The position numbers and the translations under genes were made by a program. Positions 44,097 through 53,138 of a stretch of DNA of 58,374 nt are shown here, piece by piece; the stretch's first letter is position 1; each line of letters begins with the position of its first letter. The notes beneath the pieces are model-generated. The model ran no database searches and was not told where the DNA came from. It saw only the letters and a list, made by a program, of their open reading frames with translations. Source of the DNA: Streptomyces sp. ISL-98. GTDB lineage: Bacteria; Actinomycetota; Actinomycetes; Streptomycetales; Streptomycetaceae. The stretch covers positions 1 through 58,374 of the forward strand of contig NZ_JAGGPB010000065.1 in the NCBI RefSeq assembly GCF_018614055.1, in the 5' to 3' direction.

Positions 44097-45761
44097 ATGA
44101 GCCCCTTTCTCGCTGGTGTGCTCCAGCTGCTCGCGCTGATAGCCGCGCTGGCACTGGCATACCGTCCTCTCGGCGACTACATGGCCCGCGTCTACTCCTC
44201 GACCCAGCATCTGCGCGTCGAGAAGTGGATCTACAAGGCCGTCGGAGCCAATCCCAACGCCGAGATGCGCTGGTCCGCGTACCTGCGCGGCGTCCTCGCC
44301 TTCTCCGCCGTCAGCGTCCTCTTCTTGTATCTGCTGCAGCGGATCCAGGGCTCGCTGCCCGGATCTCTGGGCTTCTCCTCGATCGACCCGGACCAGGCGT
44401 TCAACACCGCCGCGTCGTTCGTGTCGAACACCAACTGGCAGTCGTACTACGGCGAACAGGCCATGGGCCACGTCGTCCAGACCGGCGGCCTCGCGGTGCA
44501 GAACTTCGTCTCGGCGGCCGTCGGCATCGCGGTCGCGGTGGCGCTCGTACGCGGCTTCGCCCGATCCCGCACCGGTGAGCTCGGCAACTTCTGGGCCGAC
44601 CTGGTCCGTGGTGTCGTACGCATCCTGGTCCCGATCTCGGTGATCGGCGCGATCGTGCTGGTCGCCGCCGGCGCCATCCAGAACTTCTCCGGGATCCACG
44701 AGGTCGGCCAGTTCCTGGGCGGCTCTCAGCAGTGGAACGGCGGCGCTGTCGCCTCCCAGGAGGTGATCAAGGAGCTGGGCACCAATGGTGGCGGTTACTT
44801 CAACGCCAACTCGGCCCACCCCTTCGAGAACCCCAACCCGTTCTCGAACCTCTTCGAGATCTTCCTCATTCTGCTGATCCCGTTCTCGCTGACCCGGACG
44901 TTCGGCCGGATGGTCGGCTCGATCAAGCAGGGCTACGCGATCCTCGCCACGATGGCGACCATCTGGGTCGGCTTCGTCCTGCTCATGATGTGGACGGAGT
45001 TCGCGGGTCACGGTCCGGCGTTCGAGGCCGCGGGCGGTGCGATGGAGGGCAAGGAGACCCGCTTCGGCATCAGCGGCTCGGCGATCTTCTCCGTCTCCAC
45101 CACGCTGACCTCGACGGGTGCGGTCAACTCCTTCCACTCGTCGAACACCGGCCTGGGCGGCGGCATCAACCTGCTGGGCATGCAGCTGGGAGAGATCGCC
45201 CCTGGTGGCACGGGTTCCGGCCTCTACGGAATGCTGATCATGGCGATCATCGCGGTGTTCATCGCGGGCCTGATGGTCGGCCGTACGCCGGAGTACCTCG
45301 GCAAGAAGATCTCCACCCGCGAGATCAAGCTCGCCGCCTGCTACATCCTCATCACCCCCGCCCTGGTGCTCTGCTTCACCGCCGCGTCGCTGGCGCTGGA
45401 CACCCCGGCCGACTCGATGACCAACTCGGGCGCGCATGGCTTCTCCGAGATCCTCTACGCGTACACCTCGGGCGCCAACAACAACGGCAGCGCATTCGCC
45501 GGCCTGAACGCGGACACGCAGTGGTTCAACACCACGATCGGTCTCGCGATGCTGCTCGGCCGGTTCCTGCCGATGGTGTTCGTCCTCGCCCTGGCGGGTT
45601 CGCTCGCCGAGCAGAAGCCGGTCCCGGCCACCGCGGGCACGCTGCGTACCGAAAAGCCGCTGTTCACCGGGCTGCTGGTCGGCACGATCATGATCATTAC
45701 CGGTCTGACCTACTTCCCGGCCCTGGCGCTGGGTCCGCTCGCCGAGGGGCTGGCGTCATGA
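44097..45761 (+). CDS. kdpA: KdpA, potassium-binding channel subunit of Kdp
   Basis: A 554-residue membrane protein with the SKT-channel-like four-repeat architecture. Selectivity-loop regions are visible as SFVSNTNWQSYYGE, ELGTNGGGYFNANSAHPFENP, STTLTSTGAVNSF and TSGANNNGSAFAGL, all KdpA hallmarks. It conducts potassium while KdpB hydrolyses ATP. The ATG follows 8 nt after kdpF, and the stop overlaps the kdpB start (ATGA). Confidence 0.96.
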   Translation: MSPFLAGVLQLLALIAALALAYRPLGDYMARVYSSTQHLRVEKWIYKAVGANPNAEMRWSAYLRGVLAFSAVSVLFLYLLQRIQGSLPGSLGFSSIDPDQAFNTAASFVSNTNWQSYYGEQAMGHVVQTGGLAVQNFVSAAVGIAVAVALVRGFARSRTGELGNFWADLVRGVVRILVPISVIGAIVLVAAGAIQNFSGIHEVGQFLGGSQQWNGGAVASQEVIKELGTNGGGYFNANSAHPFENPNPFSNLFEIFLILLIPFSLTRTFGRMVGSIKQGYAILATMATIWVGFVLLMMWTEFAGHGPAFEAAGGAMEGKETRFGISGSAIFSVSTTLTSTGAVNSFHSSNTGLGGGINLLGMQLGEIAPGGTGSGLYGMLIMAIIAVFIAGLMVGRTPEYLGKKISTREIKLAACYILITPALVLCFTAASLALDTPADSMTNSGAHGFSEILYAYTSGANNNGSAFAGLNADTQWFNTTIGLAMLLGRFLPMVFVLALAGSLAEQKPVPATAGTLRTEKPLFTGLLVGTIMIITGLTYFPALALGPLAEGLAS

Positions 45762-47923
45762 CCACCGACATCAAGAAGCATGAGGAGCCCGGCTCCATGT
45801 CCACCGCCACTCCGACCCGGGCGCCGCACTCCGACGTGCCGACCGGTCACAAGACCGAGCCCGGACGTGTCGGCGGGGGTCTCTTCGACCCCAAGCAGCT
45901 GCTCAAGTCCTTCCCGGACGCCGTCCGCAAGCTCGACCCGCGGGTGATGATCAAGTCGCCCGTGATGTTCGTGGTGCTGATCGGCTCGGTGCTCACCACC
46001 GTGCTGGCGCTCAAGGACCCCGGCGACTGGTTCGGCTGGGCGATCACGGCCTGGCTGTGGCTGACCACGATCTTCGCCAACCTCGCGGAGGCGGTGGCCG
46101 AGGGCCGGGGCAAGGCGCAGGCCGACACCCTGCGCAAGGCCAAGACCGACACCGTCGCCCGTCGTCTGGCCAAGGGCGGCGAGCCCGGCAAGAACGAGGA
46201 GCTGGTGCCCGGCACCGAGCTGCGTATCGGGGACCTGGTGGTCTGCGAGGCCGGCGACGTCATCCCCGGCGACGGAGACGTCGTCGAGGGTGTGGCGTCG
46301 GTCGACGAGTCCGCCATCACCGGTGAGTCGGCCCCGGTCATCCGCGAGTCCGGCGGCGACCGCAGCGCGGTCACGGGCGGTACGAAGGTGCTGTCCGACC
46401 GCATCGTCATCAAGATCACGACGAAGCCGGGCGAGACCTTCATCGACCGCATGATCAACCTCGTCGAGGGTGCTGCCCGGCAGAAGACCCCGAACGAGAT
46501 CGCGCTCAACATCCTGCTCGCCTCACTGACGATCGTCTTCCTGCTCGCGGTCGTCACCCTGCAGCCGTTCGCCATCTACGCCGGCGCCAGGCAGTCCCTG
46601 ATCGTGCTGACCGCCCTGCTGGTCTGCCTCATCCCGACGACCATCGGCGCGCTTTTGTCCGCGATCGGCATCGCGGGCATGGACCGGCTCGTACAGCGCA
46701 ACGTACTGGCGATGTCCGGCCGCGCCGTCGAGGCCGCGGGCGATGTGTCGACGCTGCTGCTCGACAAGACCGGCACGATCACCCTCGGCAACCGCCAGGC
46801 CGCCGAGTTCGTCCCGGTCAAGGGCACGACGGAGGCCGAGCTGGCGGACGCCGCCCAGCTGTCCTCGCTCGCCGACGAGACCCCCGAGGGCCGCTCGATC
46901 GTCGTACTGGCCAAGGAGAAGTACGGGCTCCGCGAGCGGCACCAGGGCGAGCTCGTGGACGCGGAGTGGGTGGCCTTCACCGCCCAGACCCGCATGTCCG
47001 GCGTCGACCTCTCCGAGGACGGAGAGGCCCGCAAGGTCCGCAAGGGCGCGACCGGCTCGGTCGTCGCCTGGGTCAAGGAGCGGGGCGGCAGTGTCTCGGA
47101 GGACACCCAGGAACTCACCGACCGGATTTCACAGGCTGGTGGTACGCCGCTGCTGGTGGCTCGTCAGGATGAGCGCGGCGCACGTGTCCTGGGCGTCATT
47201 CACCTCAAGGACGTCGTCAAGGAGGGCATGAGGGAGCGGTTCGACGAGCTGCGCCGCATGGGCATCAAGACGGTCATGATCACGGGTGACAACCCGCTGA
47301 CCGCCAAGGCCATCGCGGAGGAGGCGGGTGTCGACGACTTCCTCGCCGAGGCCACCCCCGAGGACAAGATGGCCCTCATCAAGCGCGAGCAGGCCGGCGG
47401 CAAACTCGTCGCGATGACGGGCGACGGTACGAACGACGCGCCCGCACTGGCGCAGGCGGACGTCGGAGTGGCCATGAACACCGGCACCTCGGCCGCCAAG
47501 GAGGCCGGGAACATGGTGGACCTGGACTCCAACCCGACCAAGCTCATCGAGATCGTCGAGATCGGCAAACAACTCCTCATCACCCGGGGAGCGTTGACGA
47601 CCTTCTCCATCGCCAACGACGTCGCGAAGTACTTCGCGATCATCCCGGCAATGTTCGCGGTCGTATATCCGGGCCTGGACAAGCTCAACATCATGAACCT
47701 GTCCTCCCCGGAGTCGGCGATCCTGTCGGCCGTCGTCTTCAACGCGCTGATCATCGTCGCGTTGGTGCCGCTCGCCCTGAAGGGCGTGCAGTACCGGCCG
47801 ATGAGCGCCGACAAGATGCTGCGCCGCAACATCGGGATCTACGGACTCGGCGGCCTGGTCGCACCGTTCATCGGCATCAAGATCATTGACCTGCTCATCT
47901 CCCTCATCCCTGGCATCGGGTGA
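45758..47923 (+). CDS. kdpB: KdpB, catalytic P-type ATPase subunit
   Basis: A 721-residue P-type ATPase. It contains TGES in DESAITGESAPVI, phosphorylation Asp336 in LLLDKTGTITLGN, GDNPLTAKAIAEEAGVDDF and the hinge TGDGTNDAPALAQADVGVAM. The first 40 residues are hydrophilic, then LLKSFPDAVRKLDPRVMIKS. It drives potassium import with KdpA. Most of the protein matches the orphan copy at 41.3-43.4 kb, differing in the N-terminus and nucleotide-binding domain. ATG 45758 overlaps the kdpA stop. Confidence 0.96.
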   Translation: MTTDIKKHEEPGSMSTATPTRAPHSDVPTGHKTEPGRVGGGLFDPKQLLKSFPDAVRKLDPRVMIKSPVMFVVLIGSVLTTVLALKDPGDWFGWAITAWLWLTTIFANLAEAVAEGRGKAQADTLRKAKTDTVARRLAKGGEPGKNEELVPGTELRIGDLVVCEAGDVIPGDGDVVEGVASVDESAITGESAPVIRESGGDRSAVTGGTKVLSDRIVIKITTKPGETFIDRMINLVEGAARQKTPNEIALNILLASLTIVFLLAVVTLQPFAIYAGARQSLIVLTALLVCLIPTTIGALLSAIGIAGMDRLVQRNVLAMSGRAVEAAGDVSTLLLDKTGTITLGNRQAAEFVPVKGTTEAELADAAQLSSLADETPEGRSIVVLAKEKYGLRERHQGELVDAEWVAFTAQTRMSGVDLSEDGEARKVRKGATGSVVAWVKERGGSVSEDTQELTDRISQAGGTPLLVARQDERGARVLGVIHLKDVVKEGMRERFDELRRMGIKTVMITGDNPLTAKAIAEEAGVDDFLAEATPEDKMALIKREQAGGKLVAMTGDGTNDAPALAQADVGVAMNTGTSAAKEAGNMVDLDSNPTKLIEIVEIGKQLLITRGALTTFSIANDVAKYFAIIPAMFAVVYPGLDKLNIMNLSSPESAILSAVVFNALIIVALVPLALKGVQYRPMSADKMLRRNIGIYGLGGLVAPFIGIKIIDLLISLIPGIG

Positions 47924-47927
47924 CGTC

Positions 47928-48602
47928 ATGAACAACTCTTTCAGCGGCACCACACGGCTCATCGGGGCAGGGCTCCGCGCCCTCCTCGTCCTGACCGTCA
48001 TCTGCGGCGTCATCTACCCGCTCGCCGTCACCGGCGTGGCACAGGCTCTGTTCAACGACAAGGCCAACGGCTCCGAGATCAAGTCCGGCGGCAAGGTCGT
48101 CGGCTCGGAGCTGATCGGGCAGACGTACAACCTGCCGAAGAAGAACCCCGACGACGCACAGGAAGCGGCGGTCCCGGACCTGAAGTGGTTCCAGCCGCGT
48201 CCGTCCAACGGCCTGGGCTCCAACAGCGTCAACACGCAGTACTCGCTGATCCTTTCCGGCGCGACCAATCGGTCCGGCGACAACAAGGAACTGATTCAGT
48301 GGGTGACCGACGCCAAGAAGGCGGTCGTCGCAGACAACGAGGCGAAGGGTTACAAGCCCAAGCCGTCGGACGTGCCCGCCGACGCCGTCACCTCCTCCGG
48401 CTCCGGCCTGGACCCGCACATCTCCCCGGAGTACGCCAAGATCCAGGTCCACCGCGTCGCCGAGAAGAACAACCTCGACGTCAAGCAGGTCGACAAGCTC
48501 GTCGCGGACAACACGGACGGCCGGATCCTCGGCTTCATGGGCGAGCCCCGGGTGAACGTCCTCAAGCTCAACATCGCACTCAAGGAACTCACCGAGAGGT
48601 GA
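47928..48602 (+). CDS. kdpC: KdpC, accessory subunit of the potassium ATPase
   Basis: A 224-residue protein. One N-terminal membrane helix (LRALLVLTVICGVIYPLAVTG) is followed by an extracytoplasmic domain with GSELIGQTYN, KWFQPRPS, and the conserved SGSGLDPHISPEYAKIQVHR and LNIALKEL end. KdpC assists complex assembly and potassium capture. The start is 4 nt after the kdpB stop. A large hairpin follows the gene. Confidence 0.95.
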   Translation: MNNSFSGTTRLIGAGLRALLVLTVICGVIYPLAVTGVAQALFNDKANGSEIKSGGKVVGSELIGQTYNLPKKNPDDAQEAAVPDLKWFQPRPSNGLGSNSVNTQYSLILSGATNRSGDNKELIQWVTDAKKAVVADNEAKGYKPKPSDVPADAVTSSGSGLDPHISPEYAKIQVHRVAEKNNLDVKQVDKLVADNTDGRILGFMGEPRVNVLKLNIALKELTER

Positions 48603-48621
48603 GTGTCTTACGCCGATGGGC

Positions 48622-48664
48622 GGGAGCCCGAGGCCCGAGGAGTCTCCTCGGGCCGACGGCTCCC
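48622..48664 (+). terminator. Two-part hairpin between kdpC and kdpE
   Basis: An outer stem GGGAGCC/GGCTCCC encloses an inner stem GGCCCGAGGA/TCCTCGGGCC, with 3-nt internal gaps and a 3-nt loop. It likely lowers read-through from kdpFABC into the regulators. Confidence 0.75.
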
Positions 48665-48717
48665 TCCCCAGTCCATGACGACACGCTCCTCGTGCACAAC
48701 GGAAAGGCGGCACACCG

Positions 48718-49401
48718 ATGACTCGGGTGCTGGTGGTGGAGGACGAGCCACAGCTCGTACGGGCTCTCGAAATCAATCTCAAGGCACGCAAATACGAGGT
48801 GGATTCAGCGCCCGACGGAGGCACTGCTCTCCGGCTGGCCGCCGCCCGCCACCCCGACGTCATACTGCTGGACCTCGGCCTGCCCGACATGGACGGCATC
48901 GAAGTGATCACCGGGCTTCGCGGCTGGACTCGTGTGCCGATCCTCGTGGTCTCCGCCCGCCGGAGCTCCGACGAGAAGGTCGCAGCGCTCGACGCGGGGG
49001 CCGACGACTACATCACCAAGCCGTTCAGCATGGACGAACTGCTGGCCCGGCTTCGGGCCGCATCTCGCCGGACGACGGCTTTGGCGCCTACCGAGGATCC
49101 GGCGAGTGTCGCGACCGAGGACTTCACCGTCGACCTGATGGCCAAGAAGGTCAAGCGGGACGGGCGCGATGTCCGCCTCACCCCGACCGAATGGCACCTG
49201 CTGGAAGTGCTGATCCACCATCGCGGGCGGCTTGTCACCCAGAAGCAACTGCTGCAGGAAGTGTGGGGCCCCACCTACAACACCCAGGCCAACTATCTCC
49301 GCGTCTACATGGCTCAACTGAGGCGCAAACTCGAACCAGACCCTTCGCATCCCCGGTATCTCATCACCGCCCCCGGTATGGGCTACCGCTTCGAGATGTG
49401 A
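48718..49401 (+). CDS. kdpE: KdpE, OmpR-family response regulator
   Basis: A 227-residue protein. The receiver domain has the phosphorylation site Asp52 (ILLDLGLPD), the Ser of VSAR and Lys101 (ITKPF). The C-terminal winged helix (VRLTPTEWHLLEVLIHHRGR ... YLRVYMAQLRRKLE) binds DNA. Phosphorylated by KdpD, it activates kdp. It precedes kdpD here, the opposite of the E. coli order, and is separated from kdpC by a hairpin. Confidence 0.93.
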   Translation: MTRVLVVEDEPQLVRALEINLKARKYEVDSAPDGGTALRLAAARHPDVILLDLGLPDMDGIEVITGLRGWTRVPILVVSARRSSDEKVAALDAGADDYITKPFSMDELLARLRAASRRTTALAPTEDPASVATEDFTVDLMAKKVKRDGRDVRLTPTEWHLLEVLIHHRGRLVTQKQLLQEVWGPTYNTQANYLRVYMAQLRRKLEPDPSHPRYLITAPGMGYRFEM

Positions 49402-49474
49402 GGCCCTCCGCGGTCCAGCAGGCCGTTGTGAACGCGGAGCGGCAAACAAGCCTTTGACTGCAAAGATCGGAACC

Positions 49475-52021
49475 ATGGGACGCGGCAAGCTCCGGATCTA
49501 CCTCGGCGCGGCACCCGGCGTCGGCAAGACGTACGCGATGCTCTCCGAGGCGCACCGCCGGACCGAACGTGGCACGGACTGTGTGGTCGCGTTCGTGGAA
49601 CACCACAACCGGCCCCGCACCGAAGTGATGCTGCACGGCCTCGAGGAGACTCAGCGCCGCGAGATCGAGTACCGCAACACCGTCTTCACGGAGATGGACG
49701 TCGACGCGGTGCTGGAGCGCCGCCCGGCCGTCGCCCTTGTCGACGAGCTCGCCCACACCAACGTCCCGGGCTCGCGCAACGCCAAGCGCTGGCAGGACGT
49801 CGAAGAACTGCTCCAGGCCGGCATCGACGTCGTCTCCACGGTCAACATCCAGCACCTGGAGTCGCTCGGCGACGTGGTGGAGTCGATCACGGGAATACGG
49901 CAGCGCGAGACCGTCCCCGACGAGGTCGTCCGCCGCGCCGACCAGATCGAGCTGGTCGACATGTCGCCCCAGGCACTTCGCCGCCGGATGGCTCACGGCA
50001 ACATCTACAAATCCGACAAGGTCGACGCGGCCCTGTCCAACTACTTCCGGCCCGGCAACCTCACCGCACTGCGCGAGCTGGCGCTGCTGTGGACGGCAGA
50101 CCGCGTCGACGAATACTTGCAGGAGTACCGCACCGAGCACCGGGTCTCCAAGATCTGGGGCTCCCGCGAACGCATCGTGGTCGGTCTCACCGGCGGCCCC
50201 GAGGGGCGCACCCTCATCCGCCGCGCCGCCCGGCTCGCCGAGAAGGGCGCCGGCGGCGAGGTACTGGCGGTCTACATCGCCCGCAGCGACGGCCTGACCG
50301 CCGCCTCGCCCAAGGAACTCGCCGTCCAGCGAACACTGGTCGAGGATCTGGGCGGAACCTTCCACCACGTCATAGGCGACGACGTCCCGTCCGCCCTGCT
50401 CGACTTCGCGCGCGGGGTGAACGCCACCCAGATCGTGCTCGGCGTCAGCCGCCGCAGGACCTGGCAATACGCCTTCGGCCCCGGCGTCAGTGCCACCGTC
50501 GCCCGTGAATCGGGACCCGACCTCGACGTTCACATCGTCACCCACGAAGAGGCAGCCAAGGGCCGGGGCCTGCCCATGGCCCGCGTCGCCCGCCTGGGCC
50601 GAGCCCGGATCATCTGGGGCTGGCTGATCGGCGTGGGCGGCCCGGCACTGCTCACGTACCTGCACACCAGCATCGTTCCCGCAATGGGCCTGCCCAACGA
50701 CATGCTGCTGTTCCTGTCGTTGACGGTCGGCGCCGCGCTGCTCGGCGGACTGCTTCCCGCCCTGGCATCGGCCGCCTTCGGCTCGCTGCTGCTGAACTAC
50801 TACTTCACGCCGCCGCTGCACCTGTGGACCATCGCCGACCCCAAGAACATCGTCGCCATAGTGGTCTTCTTCGCGGTGGCCGTCTCGGTCGCCTCCGTGG
50901 TGGACCTGGCGGCCCGCCGCACCCACCAAGCCGCCCGGCTGCGCGCCGAGTCCGAGATACTCTCCTTCCTCGCGGGCAACGTGCTGCGCGGCGAGACAAG
51001 CCTGGAAGCGCTGCTCGACCAGGTCCGCCAGACCTTCAACATGGAATCCGTGGCGCTGCTGGAGCGCGCCGGCGACGTCGAGCCGTGGACCTGCACCGGC
51101 AGCGTGGGGATGGCCCATCCGCTCTCACGCCCCGAGGACGCGGACGTCGACATGCCCGTCGGTGACCACATGGCCCTGGCCCTCTCCGGCCGCCTGCTGC
51201 CGGCCGAGGACCGCCGGGTACTGGCCGCCTTCGCGGCCCAGGCCGCCGTGGTACTGGACCGTCAGCGCCTGGTCGGCGAGGCCGAACAGGCCCGCGAACT
51301 GGCCGAGGGCAACCGCATCCGTACGGCCCTGCTCGCCGCCGTCAGCCATGACTTGCGTACGCCACTGGCCGGCATCAAGGCCGCCGTCTCCTCCCTCAGG
51401 TCCGACGACGTGGAGTGGTCCGACCAGGACCGCGCAGAGCTCCTCGAAGGCATCGAGGAGGGCGCGGACCGCCTCGACCACCTCGTCGGCAACCTCCTCG
51501 ACATGTCCCGCCTCCAGACCGGCACCATCACCCCGCTCATCCGGGAGATCGACGTCGACGAAGTCGTCCCGATGGCGCTCCGCGGCGTACCGCAGGACAG
51601 CGTCGTTCTCGACATACCCGAAGACCTTCCGATGGTCGCGGTCGACCCGGGCCTGCTGGAACGCACGGTCGCCAACATCGTCGAGAACGCGGTCAAGTAC
51701 GCCCCCGACGGCGAGCCCGTGGTGGTGTCTGCCAGTTCCATGGCGGACCGTGTGGAAGTCCGGGTGACAGACCGCGGCCCCGGTGTCCCGGACGAGGCGA
51801 AGGACCGTATCTTCGCCCCGTTCCAGCGCTACGGCGACGCCCCGCGCGGCGCCGGGGTCGGCCTCGGCCTGGCGGTCGCCCGCGGCTTCGCCGAAGCGAT
51901 CGGCGGCACGCTGTCCGCCGAGGACACTCCCGGTGGCGGCATGACCATGGTCCTCACGCTCCCCGCCGCGTCCGGCCACCCGCCGACCCACCCGGACCTC
52001 CCGGCTACAGCCACATCCTGA
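49475..52021 (+). CDS. kdpD: KdpD, turgor/potassium sensor histidine kinase
   Basis: An 848-residue kinase. The KdpD domain (1-210) has Walker A GAAPGVGKT and DELAHTN. A USP-like domain follows at about 225-360 (RIVVGLTGGPEGRTLIRRAA). Four close membrane spans (DUF4118) lie at about 375-480, then a GAF-like region, the HisKA box with His625 (AAVSHDLRTPLAGIKAA), and an ATPase domain (NIVENAVKYAPDG, DRGPGVPDEAK, GVGLGLAVARGF). ATG 49475 (MGRGKLRIYLG) matches the family start; TTG 49454 would add seven residues. Confidence 0.92.
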   Translation: MGRGKLRIYLGAAPGVGKTYAMLSEAHRRTERGTDCVVAFVEHHNRPRTEVMLHGLEETQRREIEYRNTVFTEMDVDAVLERRPAVALVDELAHTNVPGSRNAKRWQDVEELLQAGIDVVSTVNIQHLESLGDVVESITGIRQRETVPDEVVRRADQIELVDMSPQALRRRMAHGNIYKSDKVDAALSNYFRPGNLTALRELALLWTADRVDEYLQEYRTEHRVSKIWGSRERIVVGLTGGPEGRTLIRRAARLAEKGAGGEVLAVYIARSDGLTAASPKELAVQRTLVEDLGGTFHHVIGDDVPSALLDFARGVNATQIVLGVSRRRTWQYAFGPGVSATVARESGPDLDVHIVTHEEAAKGRGLPMARVARLGRARIIWGWLIGVGGPALLTYLHTSIVPAMGLPNDMLLFLSLTVGAALLGGLLPALASAAFGSLLLNYYFTPPLHLWTIADPKNIVAIVVFFAVAVSVASVVDLAARRTHQAARLRAESEILSFLAGNVLRGETSLEALLDQVRQTFNMESVALLERAGDVEPWTCTGSVGMAHPLSRPEDADVDMPVGDHMALALSGRLLPAEDRRVLAAFAAQAAVVLDRQRLVGEAEQARELAEGNRIRTALLAAVSHDLRTPLAGIKAAVSSLRSDDVEWSDQDRAELLEGIEEGADRLDHLVGNLLDMSRLQTGTITPLIREIDVDEVVPMALRGVPQDSVVLDIPEDLPMVAVDPGLLERTVANIVENAVKYAPDGEPVVVSASSMADRVEVRVTDRGPGVPDEAKDRIFAPFQRYGDAPRGAGVGLGLAVARGFAEAIGGTLSAEDTPGGGMTMVLTLPAASGHPPTHPDLPATATS

Positions 52022-52047
52022 CGGTCCGCCCGTCGCTGTGTGCTGGG

Positions 52048-52665
52048 TCAGGGCTGTCGTGCGCGGTACAGATCGCGTATCAGGGCGATCTCGGCTCCGT
52101 GGTGCAGGACTTCCTGGTTGACCCACCACACGATGTCGATGAACGGCTCCTCCGGGTCGCTGCCGTGCGGATAGGTGCAGTAGCCGACGGTGTCGAGTGC
52201 GGCGTCGTCGATGCTCAGCAGCGCCTTCCGCCAGGCCGTGGCGCCGGCGTCGAACTCAGCGACGGCACCTGCCACGTTCCCGCTGATGCGGTAGTCGTCC
52301 CGGGTGAGGGTGTGGCCGCCGGCTGTGTGATCGGCGCGGAGGGACAGCATCTCGCTCAGGTGGCTCAGGCGCCACGCGATGGTGGTGAAGGGCGGCGGCC
52401 AGGGGTGCGGGTAGGACGCGGTGTCACGTCCCCAGTCTCCGGTGCCGGCCAGGAGGGTCGCGCGCGGACCCGGTCCGGCCGCACGCAGCCGGACCGACCA
52501 GCACTCTTGCACCGGCTCCCAGAAGTACTCCTCATCGGTCATAGGGCCGACCTTGGTCTCCGAACCGTCACCGCTGTCCATCACCGGCCCTGCCATGCGG
52601 TTGGCCAGGCGCTCACATGCGAAGTCGAACTGCTGCAACAACGGGGTCAGGCGAGGTGCTGTCAT
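52048..52665 (-). CDS. DinB-family protein
   Basis: A 205-residue protein with the DinB four-helix layout: LLQQFDFACERLANRMAG, a middle HLSEMLSLRADHT, and FIDIVWWVNQEVLHHGAEIA with likely metal-ligand histidines. It shares TIAWRLSHLSEM with DinB-like metal-dependent hydrolases of the mycothiol/bacillithiol transferase clan. The substrate is unknown. ATG 52665 has GGGAG 5 nt upstream. It converges with kdpD. Confidence 0.8.
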   Translation of the reverse strand: MTAPRLTPLLQQFDFACERLANRMAGPVMDSGDGSETKVGPMTDEEYFWEPVQECWSVRLRAAGPGPRATLLAGTGDWGRDTASYPHPWPPPFTTIAWRLSHLSEMLSLRADHTAGGHTLTRDDYRISGNVAGAVAEFDAGATAWRKALLSIDDAALDTVGYCTYPHGSDPEEPFIDIVWWVNQEVLHHGAEIALIRDLYRARQP

Positions 52666-52837
52666 GGACGCTCCCATGGCGAGCTGGCTGGTAGGTGCTT
52701 GGAGGAGGGACGAACTGATGCCCCGCCAGTGTGGCCCAACCAGCAGCACCCCGCCTCTCATTTACCGAGGGCCCTCACCGCAACGTGCCTGAGCGGCGGC
52801 CGGCCCGGCCAGCAGTTACGGGACACCTTTAACGTCC

Positions 52838-52985
52838 CACTTCCGGTGGGAGTGGGACGCGTGCACGACCGCGCGGGGCGACGCATCGTTCGAGTTGTGC
52901 GACGCGCTGTTGTGCCCGGACGGTCCGGTGCGGACGCTGGTCGATCTCGCGCTTGCACCCGGACACCGTCGCAGTCACTTGGCGG
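52838..52985 (+). pseudogene. Transposase N-terminal fragment
   Basis: Translation gives FRWEWDACTTARGDASFELC, then DALLCPDGPVRTLVDLALAP and GHRRSH. This is the beginning of the same transposase family whose C-terminal part lies at 27.6 kb (FxxCLTARxDALFELxDALLCADGPV). No start codon precedes it and similarity stops after about 48 residues. Confidence 0.65.
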
Positions 52986-53138
52986 CGTCGTACGCGGCGG
53001 GGCCGGTGGCACGGTGGGCGGCGGGAACGCGCCCGGAACCGGCCCCCGTATCTGCCGCCGCACAAACTGCCTGAGCCCAACCGGCAGCCCGGGCCCGTGT
53101 TCGCGTCGGAAGGGCTGCCTGCTGTTTGACCTCGTGTC

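Noticed and set aside
44049..45437. Long minus-strand frame over kdpA
   Set aside because: Acidic/Arg-rich noise typical of antisense frames in GC-rich DNA; kdpA on the other strand is unambiguous.
49364..51118. 584-codon minus-strand frame over kdpD
   Set aside because: Shadow of kdpD; no recognisable domain.
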